This document shows positions 26,528 to 35,247 of a stretch of 64,000 nucleotides of DNA, piece by piece. Both the position numbers and the translations under genes were made by a program. Source of the DNA: Kordia sp. SMS9 (GTDB taxonomy: Bacteria; Bacteroidota; Bacteroidia; Flavobacteriales; Flavobacteriaceae). Every line of letters starts with the position of its first letter. Positions within the stretch are counted from its first letter, which is position 1. The notes under the pieces are model-generated. The model made no database searches, was not told the DNA's origin, and worked only from the letters and a program-made list of their open reading frames with translations. Where the stretch lies: contig NZ_CP031153.1 in NCBI RefSeq assembly GCF_003352465.1, positions 2,453,533 through 2,517,532 of the forward strand. The letters are read 5' to 3'.

Positions 26528-27316
26528 ATGAATCTAAACTTACAACATAAAAACGCACTCGTTTGTGGAAGCACACAAGGCATTGGAAAAGCGGCTGCGA
26601 AAGAACTAGCAAACCTCGGAGCAAACGTAGTTTTAACTGCGCGAAACGAAGAAAAACTCAAAAACGTACTAGCTGAATTAGATACAACTAAGGGACAACA
26701 GCACAATTATATTGTTGCCGATTTTCAAGATCCGAACGGACTGCGTGAAAAAATTGAAGCCTATATTTCAGAAAATCATCCGTTTCATATCTTAATCAAT
26801 AATACGGGCGGACCAGCAGGCGGACCAGTATTCAACGCAAAAATTGATGAATTTGAACGTGCCTTTACACAACATTTAAAATGCAATCATGTATTGGTAC
26901 AAACCCTAGTTGGTGGCATGAAAGAAGCAGGATATGGACGTATTATCAATGTAATTTCCACTTCCGTAAAACAACCACTGGATGGATTGGGCGTTTCCAA
27001 CACCATTCGTGGCGCCGTAGCTAATTGGTCCAAAACATTGGCTAACGAATTGGGGCAATTTGGAATCACCGTGAACAATGTATTGCCAGGAGCTACGGCA
27101 ACCGAACGTTTATCAGAAATCATCAAAAACAAAGCTGCTAAAACAGGGAAAACCATTGATGAGGTTAGCGAAGCTATGAAAAACAGTGTACCCGCCAAAC
27201 GTTTTGCGCAACCTAAGGAAATAGCCAACGCGATTGCTTTCTTAGCCAGCGAAGCAGCTTCCTACATCAACGGAATTAATGTGCCTGTAGATGGTGGACG
27301 TACGAAGTCACTATAA
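26528..27316 (+). CDS. Short-chain dehydrogenase/reductase with altered active site
   Basis: The 262-residue SDR protein has the NAD(P) loop GSTQGIGKA, NNTGGPAGG in place of NNAG, and the serine-containing VISTSVKQP. At the usual YxxxK catalytic position the sequence reads LGVSNTIRGAVANW, so the Tyr is Asn and the Lys is Arg. This variant recurs in one SDR subgroup, as far as I recall. The gene lies between the aminomuconate genes and ACMSD and is likely part of the same pathway, perhaps for a muconate-type intermediate. The catalytic mechanism is uncertain. Confidence 0.8.
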   Translation: MNLNLQHKNALVCGSTQGIGKAAAKELANLGANVVLTARNEEKLKNVLAELDTTKGQQHNYIVADFQDPNGLREKIEAYISENHPFHILINNTGGPAGGPVFNAKIDEFERAFTQHLKCNHVLVQTLVGGMKEAGYGRIINVISTSVKQPLDGLGVSNTIRGAVANWSKTLANELGQFGITVNNVLPGATATERLSEIIKNKAAKTGKTIDEVSEAMKNSVPAKRFAQPKEIANAIAFLASEAASYINGINVPVDGGRTKSL

Positions 27317-27340
27317 AATTCTAAGTAAAAAACTTTAAGT

Positions 27341-27808
27341 ATGCACATACATGTTTCTTACGATTTGTTAGGGAATGGTTGGAGTACTTGTTTTATCCGA
27401 GTTGATCAAATGATTCATCAAATCAATATTACTCATGTGTTTTCATCTCCCATTGAAGACTGTATGTTTGTATTAAAAAGAATGATAAAAGGTGAAAAAA
27501 AGGATTCATTTATTTGGTATGATGAGCCAGGTGGAACAAAATTTAAAATCGTAGAAATACTGAAAAAATCTGGCGAAATTAAAATAACAGCAACACAATT
27601 TGAGAATTCTTATGGTGAAGAAATTCAAAATGAAAAATTGCTATTTGAGTTTATAATCTTGAAAAGAATCTTTTTCAAAATGATGTATTATGAGTTTCTC
27701 AAAATTGCGAATTTACTTTCTGAGAAGAAATTTGCAGAAAATAAACGTAAAGATTTTCCATTCAATTCATTTAAGACCTTTGAAAAAAGTGTACTTGATT
27801 ATGTGTAA
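27341..27808 (+). CDS. Hypothetical cytoplasmic protein
   Basis: The 155-residue protein has no signal peptide and no motif I recognise. It is rich in aromatic residues and lysine (WYDEPGGTKF, ILKRIFFKMMYYEF). It begins 24 bp after the SDR gene on the same strand, so it may be co-transcribed, but nothing else ties it to that pathway. Confidence 0.55.
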   Translation: MHIHVSYDLLGNGWSTCFIRVDQMIHQINITHVFSSPIEDCMFVLKRMIKGEKKDSFIWYDEPGGTKFKIVEILKKSGEIKITATQFENSYGEEIQNEKLLFEFIILKRIFFKMMYYEFLKIANLLSEKKFAENKRKDFPFNSFKTFEKSVLDYV

Positions 27809-27974
27809 AGAGTTTTGTTGGCTTAAATTTCTCACAAATACAAAAGCAAAACTACCTGATTTTAACATTTTTCGTTGAATATTTGACATAAGTGTTAAAA
27901 AATCCTTAAATTGGAAAACAGAAAAACCACTTTTGCAATGCTAAATACATTGCAGACTAATAAACTAACCATAT

Positions 27975-28559
27975 ATGGACAGAAGAAACTTTATTGCATC
28001 TAGTATCATGGGAGCTGGTGCGCTCTCAATGTTCCCTAGCACTACATTAGCAAGTAACAAAAGTGTTTCACTCACAAGCATCGGAAAAGGATTCAACCGT
28101 TTGTTAAGCAGTGTCACTCACATTTCTATCTCTAATTTATCAGCAAATGTTGCCAATACGCATGGGCGATTGATCAGCGCGTTAGATAAAGAAGGATACG
28201 AATACAACGCCTCTGAAGTTGTAAAATTGAACAACAATTGCTTTGCGATTCCGTTGCATAAAAATCCAATCTTAGGATTTAAAAGTAAAGAATTAGCATT
28301 GATTGTAAAACAAAATGGTGGAAGTAAGTTCTACATTTTGAATGAAAAACAAGCAACTGAATTTGCAGGAATGATTGAAAGCTTCAGTCAAAATGCAGCA
28401 AGTCACAAATTGGATTTGGATGCTGCATCTTTTGCATTTCCTGTAAAAGTGGTTACTCACAAACAAGGAAAAGAAACTATATTTGCCTATAAAAATAAGT
28501 TTGACAACACAATTACACTGAGAAGTGCTCGCAAAATAGCAGAAGCAGTGATAAGTTAA
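27975..28559 (+). CDS. Tat-signal-like secreted protein, unknown function
   Basis: The 194-residue protein starts MDRRNFIASSIMGAGALSMF, a twin-arginine-like signal with DRRNF, then a mature part of alternating strands and helices (LNNNCFAIPLHKNPILG). No cofactor motif is seen. Its 5' region holds an A/T-rich stretch, and it is followed by a clear terminator, so it is a monocistronic unit. Confidence 0.65.
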   Translation: MDRRNFIASSIMGAGALSMFPSTTLASNKSVSLTSIGKGFNRLLSSVTHISISNLSANVANTHGRLISALDKEGYEYNASEVVKLNNNCFAIPLHKNPILGFKSKELALIVKQNGGSKFYILNEKQATEFAGMIESFSQNAASHKLDLDAASFAFPVKVVTHKQGKETIFAYKNKFDNTITLRSARKIAEAVIS

Positions 28560-28585
28560 ACAAATAACCAACCCACCATAATTCT

Positions 28586-28637
28586 AAAAAGTCTTTCTAC
28601 TGTTTGAGAAATCGAAGTGTAGTAAAGACTTTTTTTA
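28586..28637 (+). terminator. Rho-independent terminator after the Tat-signal gene
   Basis: AAAAAGTCTTTCTAC pairs with GTAGTAAAGACTTTTT, with one bulge, and runs into a T tract. It ends the transcript of 27975-28559. Confidence 0.75.
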
Positions 28638-28729
28638 TTTATACTGTTAAATACATTACAATTTCTCTAATAAATAGTATTTTTATACAATGAATCATGC
28701 GTTGAGAACACGCCCAAAATAACAAAACC

Positions 28730-29815
28730 TTGAAACGAAAACTGCGCATAAACGGACACTCACATTTGTTGCCTTATCCAGAACAAATTCCTCAATTTAT
28801 GAAGGAAAAAAAGATTTTTTGGGTCGATGATGAACGTAAATATATGTTGCAAGACGACTGGAAACGTCCTGTGACAGATTCTAGCTTTTTCTTAAATGAA
28901 AAGTTAGAATGGATGGAACATAATAAAATTGACCATGCGGTTATTTTAAATCTTTCACAATTGTACGGAAATGGCCTGCGGTTGGAAGCCATGAAACATG
29001 CCTTGCGTTTTCAAAATGATTTTAATGCCGAAGTACAACGCAATCATCCTTCAAAGTTTACGTGTGGTTTTGTAGTACATCCAGGATTTATTCATGGTGC
29101 TTTGTGGGAAATAGAACGTTGTGTAGAAGAATTGGGCTTGCGTGTATTGTGTTTGCCAACGCATTTTATGGACTCAATAGGGCAGTGGCGCTCCGTTTTT
29201 GACGAAGAGAATGACCCTATTTTCGCTTTGGCGGATAAGTACAAACTTGCGATAGAAATTCATCCGTATGATGGTGATAAAATGATCAAACTAGAAAACG
29301 TAAATTGGCGCTTTCACCTAATTTGGATGTTGGCACAATGTGGCGATGCATATCATTTTTATACCTTGAATGGCATGCAAGAACGGTTTCCAAATATTAG
29401 AACCTGTTTTGCACATGGCGGACAGTTGGCACAAATGAACTTAGGACGCCGCATACAAGGATTTGACGGACGACCAGATTTGTTTGAAGGCAAAGTACAT
29501 CCGCGAAAAGCTGTAGGACATCCCAATATTTACTTTGATACCTTGGTGCATGATACCGATTCTTTCAAATTAATGGTAGATCGTCAAGGAAGTCAGCAAA
29601 TTATTATGGGATTGGACGATCCGTATCCGTTAGGAGAAATGGAAAGCGATGCACAATCTTCGTATCCAGGAAAACTGTTAGATTTGGCTATGGAACGTAA
29701 TATCATTAATCAAGAACAATATGATGATATTTGGGAAGACAATGTACTACGTTGGTTATTTGGTACTGATGAAGCCACTAAAAAAGACTTGGTTCAAAAA
29801 ATACTAAGCGACTAA
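28730..29815 (+). CDS. 2-Amino-3-carboxymuconate-6-semialdehyde decarboxylase (ACMSD)-like amidohydrolase
   Basis: The 361-residue amidohydrolase shows NGHSHLLP (metal HxH), HPYDGD and CFAHGGQ histidines, and a terminal metal-ligand aspartate in MGLDDPYPLGEM. This matches ACMSD, which decarboxylates the ring-opened product of 3-hydroxyanthranilate. The start is TTG at 28730; the frame has a TGA 27 bp upstream and no ATG in between, so TTG is the only reasonable start. The dioxygenase that makes its substrate is not in the window. Confidence 0.85.
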   Translation: MKRKLRINGHSHLLPYPEQIPQFMKEKKIFWVDDERKYMLQDDWKRPVTDSSFFLNEKLEWMEHNKIDHAVILNLSQLYGNGLRLEAMKHALRFQNDFNAEVQRNHPSKFTCGFVVHPGFIHGALWEIERCVEELGLRVLCLPTHFMDSIGQWRSVFDEENDPIFALADKYKLAIEIHPYDGDKMIKLENVNWRFHLIWMLAQCGDAYHFYTLNGMQERFPNIRTCFAHGGQLAQMNLGRRIQGFDGRPDLFEGKVHPRKAVGHPNIYFDTLVHDTDSFKLMVDRQGSQQIIMGLDDPYPLGEMESDAQSSYPGKLLDLAMERNIINQEQYDDIWEDNVLRWLFGTDEATKKDLVQKILSD

Positions 29816-29989
29816 GTTTCGGTGAAAATATCTCCGTATTTCACCACTTCTAAAAATAGCGTGCTTTACTGTATTGAGACGAATACAAAAGCTGGAAATT
29901 GGAAAAATGCTTGTAAAAGGTTACTTTTATAAGTAGCTGATATTCAGAATTATAATTTTCTCTAAAACACGAGAAGAAAATGCGCTCAA

Positions 29990-31396
29990 ATGAAGAATAT
30001 GTCCATCATTTTACTTGCTTTTTTGGTCATCTCTTGCGATACGACTACCCAAACCATTGCCGAAGAAATAGCACCTACGTTTTCTAAAATAACACAATAT
30101 ACCTATCCAAAGAACACTAAAGATGCACCATTCAAGTACAGACTTGACTATTACTTTGATAACAAAAAACCGCATCGTTGGATTGAATTAGATTCAAACC
30201 ATAATGTGATTACAGAATACATATATGAATATGATAGCCTGTGGAATCACATTGGAGCTAAATACAGAGAAGATGGTGAATTGAACTATAATTTGGAAAG
30301 AGTTCATTTTAAAAATGATACTACCAAAGTAACGCAATGGTTAGATTCGTTGGGAAAGCCGTATTATACCATGACCGATTATCTCAATCCTAAAGGGAAA
30401 ACATACAGAGCGGAATTTAAAGGGAATGAAATTCACGGATATGATTCCACGTTTTATACAAAAGAAGGTTTTCCGAAGCGTATCTTTTTTACGAATACCA
30501 AAGGAAAAGTTTTTAATGATCGAACGTTTGTCTATGACTCCATAAGTGATCAAAAAGATTGGATTACACGCAAAAAGGTTATGAACGATACTGTTAGAGA
30601 ACTTCATGTAAAAGAAACGTATTATAATGATAGATATACTGACGCGAATGGTATTTTTTACGAAGGCATCATTTCTACAGGAATGTGGTCAGAGAACACG
30701 TTTAGTTTTACAGACGATGCACAAACGATGTTTGTGATGCGCACCGCAGATTGGGACAATCAATTTGGAAGTATACACGCAAAATCACATGGAATTTTTA
30801 CAACTTCAACTCGTATTCCTGTTTTAGATACCATTTATAACGGAGCTATTTCGCCAAGCGGGAATAAAATTATTTATAGCAAAAAAGCGGAAGGAGACGA
30901 ATTTATATACTTACTAAAAAAGGTGGAAAATGGTTGGTCTGAACCTGTAAACTTGACACTAACATCTCAAATAAAAGGTGGCTACTTTTACTGGCTTACT
31001 GAAAAAGACTTATTTTTTTATTCAGATGTGCAACATGGAAATATAGTTCAAGGTACATTGATAAATGATCAACTAAAAATTACAGACTCGTTGCCAATTT
31101 TAAATACAGAGTTAGGAACGGAATTTAGTCCGTATGTTAACCGAGAAAAGCGGTTTATTATTTTCACAAGATATCTTGAATCAGATGGTGCACAACAAGG
31201 TTTTTTTGTCAGTTACAATTTGGGGAGTTATGAAGTTCCTAAATGGTCACATCCTAAAAAAATAAAAACATTGCCTTATGGTTGGAATGCTTATTTTATA
31301 AATGATGGAAGACAATTTCTTTATACAAATGGCGATAATATCATGAGCGTTTCTACTAAATCACTTAATCTTACTTATGAAAAGCAGTCGTACTAA
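29990..31396 (+). CDS. Large lipoprotein with WD40-like (PD40) C-terminal half
   Basis: The 468-residue protein has lipobox FLVISC at Cys16. Residues about 40-240 have short strand repeats of the type YEYDSLWNHIGAKY and TFVYDSISDQKDW. The second half has PD40/TolB-like repeats (NGAISPSGNKIIYSKK, TEFSPYVNREKRFIIFTR), suggesting a beta-propeller. No enzyme motif is seen. A surface-exposed binding role is likely, but its partner is unknown. Confidence 0.6.
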   Translation: MKNMSIILLAFLVISCDTTTQTIAEEIAPTFSKITQYTYPKNTKDAPFKYRLDYYFDNKKPHRWIELDSNHNVITEYIYEYDSLWNHIGAKYREDGELNYNLERVHFKNDTTKVTQWLDSLGKPYYTMTDYLNPKGKTYRAEFKGNEIHGYDSTFYTKEGFPKRIFFTNTKGKVFNDRTFVYDSISDQKDWITRKKVMNDTVRELHVKETYYNDRYTDANGIFYEGIISTGMWSENTFSFTDDAQTMFVMRTADWDNQFGSIHAKSHGIFTTSTRIPVLDTIYNGAISPSGNKIIYSKKAEGDEFIYLLKKVENGWSEPVNLTLTSQIKGGYFYWLTEKDLFFYSDVQHGNIVQGTLINDQLKITDSLPILNTELGTEFSPYVNREKRFIIFTRYLESDGAQQGFFVSYNLGSYEVPKWSHPKKIKTLPYGWNAYFINDGRQFLYTNGDNIMSVSTKSLNLTYEKQSY

Positions 31397-31507
31397 AATC
31401 ATTTGTTTCTTATGTATTTTGAGTATTCAAAATATGTTGCATGCGCAAGAATAGAGAAGCGAAAAATAATACCAATTTACATATAAAAAGTAATTCAGTG
31501 TAAGACT

Positions 31508-31534
31508 AAAAAAACCTCACATTTGTTTGTGAGG
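31508..31534 (-). terminator. Terminator of the T9SS hydrolase gene
   Basis: CCTCAC (31515-31520) pairs with GTGAGG (31529-31534). Read on the minus strand, the hairpin is followed by seven Ts. It ends the 31572-33512 transcript. Confidence 0.7.
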
Positions 31535-31571
31535 CTTTCAATTTAGCACTATTACCTTGATCCGAAGTATA

Positions 31572-33512
31572 TTACTTCTTCACAATAAGTTTTGTATATG
31601 TGTTTCCAGAAGTATCTTGTACATTCACAAAATAACTTCCTGTTTTCAATTCACTAATATCAATCATTTTTTGATGGGTTTGCAAAGTAATAACTTTTAC
31701 CTGTTGTCCTACCAAGTTGTATACACGAACTGTTTCTATTTCTTTAGTCGATTCAATATGCAATTGTCCGGTTGTAGGATTTGGATACATCGAAAAAGAA
31801 GTTTCCTCAAAATTTGGGGTACTCAACGTATTGGTAATTGTCATACTTGTAGAAGTCGAATACAAATCACACGCTCCAACGGTATGTGTAATGGTATATA
31901 CACCATCTGTAGACATAGACAAATCAATTTCTCCCGTAGTCGCATTAATTGATAATCCAGCAGGTTCGGCTGTAAACACACCTGTAACACCTGTGGTACG
32001 TGTTGGCGTTGGATCAGCATCATCAGTAGCATACGTATTGAATGTGTATGCAAAGTCTGCAAAATCATTATAATGCAAGTCAATATAATTTTTAATCACT
32101 GTTGCATAATCGTCTGCAAACGGCACTAAAGTTTGCGGTCGGCTATCATAAAAGTTTCCGTTGTAGGTTCCTAAATCGCGCACACGTCGGTTTACTTCTG
32201 TCATAATTCCGTCAATCGTTCCGCCGCCGCCTTGTCCATCGCTTGCTGTTGGTCCAGAACCGTGACGTCTGTTATTGTAAAAATCGCCATCAAAGTAGTC
32301 GTTATTAAACGGGCGTGTATCATCACAACTGTTAGAAGCGCCACTATCAAAATCACTTGGAACGGTTCTATACCCAGAAGTTACGCCGCAACCAGAATAG
32401 CCTTGCGCATTGTAGAAAACTCCGCCAGTATCTTTAAAAAGTCCACCCAAACTATTTGGTCCACGAACCAATTCTTCTTGGGTTAAGTTTCCTAAGTTAT
32501 CACTCACTAAGTTTGTAATGGTTGAATTAGAAACTGTGTTTAAATAATTAGCTGTTGTGTTGTTTAAATCGGAAGCTGAAATATTATAACCAGCTTCAAT
32601 TCGTGGAACAGTATGACTTTGTCCATGTAAATCAATAAACAACCCTTTTCCCCATTTGCTCATGACATCTGTACTTGCTTGATCAATAAAGTTATGAAAC
32701 GTATTCCAATAGAAAAGCGCATCTGAATCGCCACAAGTCGCTTCATTTTGTTCTCTATTAGGATCCAATTTGCTTCGGTGTAAGTTGTTGATAATCACAT
32801 ACGGATAACAACCCGTTTGATCGTACACTGATTGCTGAATTTCACGAATTAAAATATCAGTATTGTCATCTCTTTCATTCGTACCGCAACCTCTATCTGG
32901 CAATGCACTATCATTGTCTGGATAAGAAGTTCCGCCAATGGTTTGCCCAGATTGTTTTACACCACCGTGCGGCGCAGCAATAATGATGGGCATATTTCCA
33001 GGAATGTATTCAATATATTCGTTTCCGCTGGTATCAAATTGAGAAACTCCAGGAAAAGGTGGCGGTGGCGGTGCTGGTTCTTCTAATGCAAAATAGAAGG
33101 TCGCTGAAATTTGTGTGTTTGCTGGGTTGTTCGGGTTGAAATCTCCATCAAATGTAAAAGCGGTTTGTCCGTCAGCAGTAATTGTCAAACTTCCGCTTCC
33201 ATTCCAATCGTCACCATAAGTGTCATACACAATTACATAATAACCAGTTCCAGCAGGTATATTATCATCTACTGGATAACTAACGGCAGTTGTGGTTTCA
33301 TTATAAGCATTGTTGGTGCTTCCCGTAAAACCATTGTCAATAGTTTGTAAAAGTGTTCCTGAAGGACTGTACAATTCTACTCTATTTTCGGTTGACCACT
33401 CCGGCCAATCCACCGTAAGGACTACATCTACATTTTGAGCATTGCTTAGAAGGCTCATCAATAAACATAATAGGAAGACACTTTTTAAGGGTGAAAAAGT
33501 AGTTTTTTTCAT
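31572..33512 (-). CDS. Secreted N-formylglutamate amidohydrolase-like protein with T9SS sorting tail
   Basis: From MKKTTFSPLK at 33512 the product has 646 residues and a signal peptide (LSNAQ). A first beta domain is followed by PAPPPPPFPG, and then a hydrolase core with IIAAPHGGVK, NNLHRSKLDPNRE and FIDLHGQSH, the metal and substrate motifs of the N-formylglutamate amidohydrolase superfamily. The C-terminus (SFSMYPNPTTGQLHI to the final KLIVKK) is a type IX secretion sorting domain. The protein should be released or surface-bound. The true substrate is probably a peptide or amide and is unknown. The open frame begins two codons earlier at 33518. Confidence 0.75.
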   Translation of the reverse strand: MKKTTFSPLKSVFLLCLLMSLLSNAQNVDVVLTVDWPEWSTENRVELYSPSGTLLQTIDNGFTGSTNNAYNETTTAVSYPVDDNIPAGTGYYVIVYDTYGDDWNGSGSLTITADGQTAFTFDGDFNPNNPANTQISATFYFALEEPAPPPPPFPGVSQFDTSGNEYIEYIPGNMPIIIAAPHGGVKQSGQTIGGTSYPDNDSALPDRGCGTNERDDNTDILIREIQQSVYDQTGCYPYVIINNLHRSKLDPNREQNEATCGDSDALFYWNTFHNFIDQASTDVMSKWGKGLFIDLHGQSHTVPRIEAGYNISASDLNNTTANYLNTVSNSTITNLVSDNLGNLTQEELVRGPNSLGGLFKDTGGVFYNAQGYSGCGVTSGYRTVPSDFDSGASNSCDDTRPFNNDYFDGDFYNNRRHGSGPTASDGQGGGGTIDGIMTEVNRRVRDLGTYNGNFYDSRPQTLVPFADDYATVIKNYIDLHYNDFADFAYTFNTYATDDADPTPTRTTGVTGVFTAEPAGLSINATTGEIDLSMSTDGVYTITHTVGACDLYSTSTSMTITNTLSTPNFEETSFSMYPNPTTGQLHIESTKEIETVRVYNLVGQQVKVITLQTHQKMIDISELKTGSYFVNVQDTSGNTYTKLIVKK

Positions 33513-33628
33513 GTACATAGGTTTAAGTAAAATGATTTTGGATGCGATTTAGATTTTTTTTCTTACAATTGTAATGCAAGATAAAATCCAAAACAATAAT
33601 ACGATAAAAGGCATAAAAATACGACAAA

Positions 33629-34435
33629 ATGAGTGATAAATATTTTGAAACCAATCGGGAGACTTGGAATAAAAAAGTAGCAATTCATGCTAAAAGCGAT
33701 ATGTACAACATGGAAGCTTTTAAAAATGGCAATTCGTCTCTTATGAAATATGAACGGCATAGTTTGTCTGCCGTAGCGGGGAAGTCCTTGCTGCATTTGC
33801 AATGTCACTTCGGACAAGACACCTTGAGTTTTGCTCGAATGGGCGCAACATGTACAGGAATTGATTTGTCCGATGAAGCGATAAAACTAGCAAAATCACT
33901 AAATGACGAATTGAATTTAGACGCTACGTTTCATTGTTGCAATGTGTTTGATGTAAACGATCATGTAACGGATACGTTTGACATTGTATTTACAAGTTAT
34001 GGCGTCATTGGTTGGTTGCCCGATTTAACAAAATGGGCCACAATTATTGCATCAAGATTAAAGGACGGCGGTACTTTTTACATGGTAGAATTTCACCCAA
34101 TTGTGTGGATGTTTGATTATTTGCAAGAACCACCTGTACTGAAGTATGCCTATAATCAAGACGAAGTAATTTATGAAGAATACGAAGGCACGTATGCTGA
34201 AGATGGAGAAACCAAAATGATTAGCAAGGAATACGCTTGGAATCACGGTTTGGGCGATGTTATTAATGCGCTCATCAATGCAGGATTGACGATTGAAATG
34301 CTTACAGAACACGATGCTTCGCCGTACGATGTGCTGCCCGATTTGGTAAAAAATGACGAAGGTTTGTACGAAACAAAAGATAAACTCTATCCGCTGATAT
34401 ACGAATTAAAAGCCACAAAAAAACCTCGCGAGTAG
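33629..34435 (+). CDS. Class I SAM-dependent methyltransferase
   Basis: The 268-residue protein has motif I LLHLQCHFGQDTLSFARMG, motif II TGIDLSDEAI and FDIVFTSYGVIGWL, all of the methyltransferase_11/25 kind. The opening YFETNRETWNKKVAIHAKS is conserved in this group in Bacteroidetes. The substrate is unknown. The stop codon TAG lies within the terminator hairpin at 34421-34443. Confidence 0.85.
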   Translation: MSDKYFETNRETWNKKVAIHAKSDMYNMEAFKNGNSSLMKYERHSLSAVAGKSLLHLQCHFGQDTLSFARMGATCTGIDLSDEAIKLAKSLNDELNLDATFHCCNVFDVNDHVTDTFDIVFTSYGVIGWLPDLTKWATIIASRLKDGGTFYMVEFHPIVWMFDYLQEPPVLKYAYNQDEVIYEEYEGTYAEDGETKMISKEYAWNHGLGDVINALINAGLTIEMLTEHDASPYDVLPDLVKNDEGLYETKDKLYPLIYELKATKKPRE

Positions 34436-34446
34436 CGAGGTTTCTT
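34421..34446. terminator. Bidirectional terminator overlapping a stop codon
   Basis: AAACCTCGC pairs with GCGAGGTTT around the loop GAGTA. The TAG of the methyltransferase gene lies across the loop and stem. T/A runs on both sides suit termination of this gene and of the convergent 34466-35245 gene. Confidence 0.75.
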
Positions 34447-34465
34447 ATATGTATTTGTGTTGGAA

Positions 34466-35245
34466 TTAAAACTTAGCGAACAGTTTTTCCATTTTTACTT
34501 TTTCTTCGTCTGCTAATGCAGGATCTACTAAAATACGACCACTGTGCTCGTCAGTGATGATTTTCTTTCTAGAAGCGATTTCAACCTGTACTTGTGGTGG
34601 AATTGTAAAATACGAACCTCCAGAAGCGCCTCTTTCAATTTTAACAACTGCCAAACCGTTACGTACATTATTACGAATACGTTTGTAAGCTGCTAACAAT
34701 CTGTCTTCGATTAATTTTTCAAACTCTTCAGACTTTCCTAAAAGGAATTCTTCTTCTCTTTTCGTTTCTTCAAGAATATCGTTCAATTCAGCTTTTTTGT
34801 GCTTTAAGTGCGATTCTCTTTCGTCTACGCGTTCTTTAGTTTGTGCAATCACGGCTTTTTTCTGCTCAATAGAAACTTTAAATTCTTTGATGTGCTTTTC
34901 TGCCAATTGCATTTCTAACTCTTGGAATTCAACTTCTTTCGATAAAGCGTTGTATTCTCTATTGTTTCGAACATTTTTTTGTTGCTCTGTATATTTCTTG
35001 ATTAAGCTTTTTGCTTCTTCAATAATATTCTTTTTGCTCTTTATATCTTCATCAATTTGATCAAGGTCACCGTGAAGTTTTTCAAGTCTAGTATTTAAGC
35101 CAGCTACTTCGTCTTCTAAATCTTCTACTTCTAAAGGAAGCTCTCCGCGAACATTCTTAATCTCGTCTACGCGAGAATCAATTAATTGTAAATCAAAAAG
35201 CGCGCGTAATTTTTCTTCGACCGTAACTTCTTTCTTCTTTGCCAT
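34466..35245 (-). CDS. Coiled-coil protein of the C4-type zinc-ribbon (CT398-like) family, ribbon cysteines lost
   Basis: The 259-residue protein has a long coiled-coil (KLRALFDLQLIDSRVDEIKN and so on, to about 180) followed by the domain usually built on four cysteines. Here that part reads RGASGGSYFTIPPQVQVEI and ITDEHSGRILVD, with no cysteine at the expected CxxC places. In relatives the ribbon binds zinc and the protein binds nucleic acid or the sigma-54 pathway. It sits 3 bp after the Nif3 gene and is probably in one operon with it. Confidence 0.8.
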   Translation of the reverse strand: MAKKKEVTVEEKLRALFDLQLIDSRVDEIKNVRGELPLEVEDLEDEVAGLNTRLEKLHGDLDQIDEDIKSKKNIIEEAKSLIKKYTEQQKNVRNNREYNALSKEVEFQELEMQLAEKHIKEFKVSIEQKKAVIAQTKERVDERESHLKHKKAELNDILEETKREEEFLLGKSEEFEKLIEDRLLAAYKRIRNNVRNGLAVVKIERGASGGSYFTIPPQVQVEIASRKKIITDEHSGRILVDPALADEEKVKMEKLFAKF

Positions 35246-35247
35246 AT

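Noticed and set aside
27690..27878. Frame overlapping the hypothetical gene after the SDR
   Set aside because: Lies mostly inside 27341-27808 in another frame with no coding signs.
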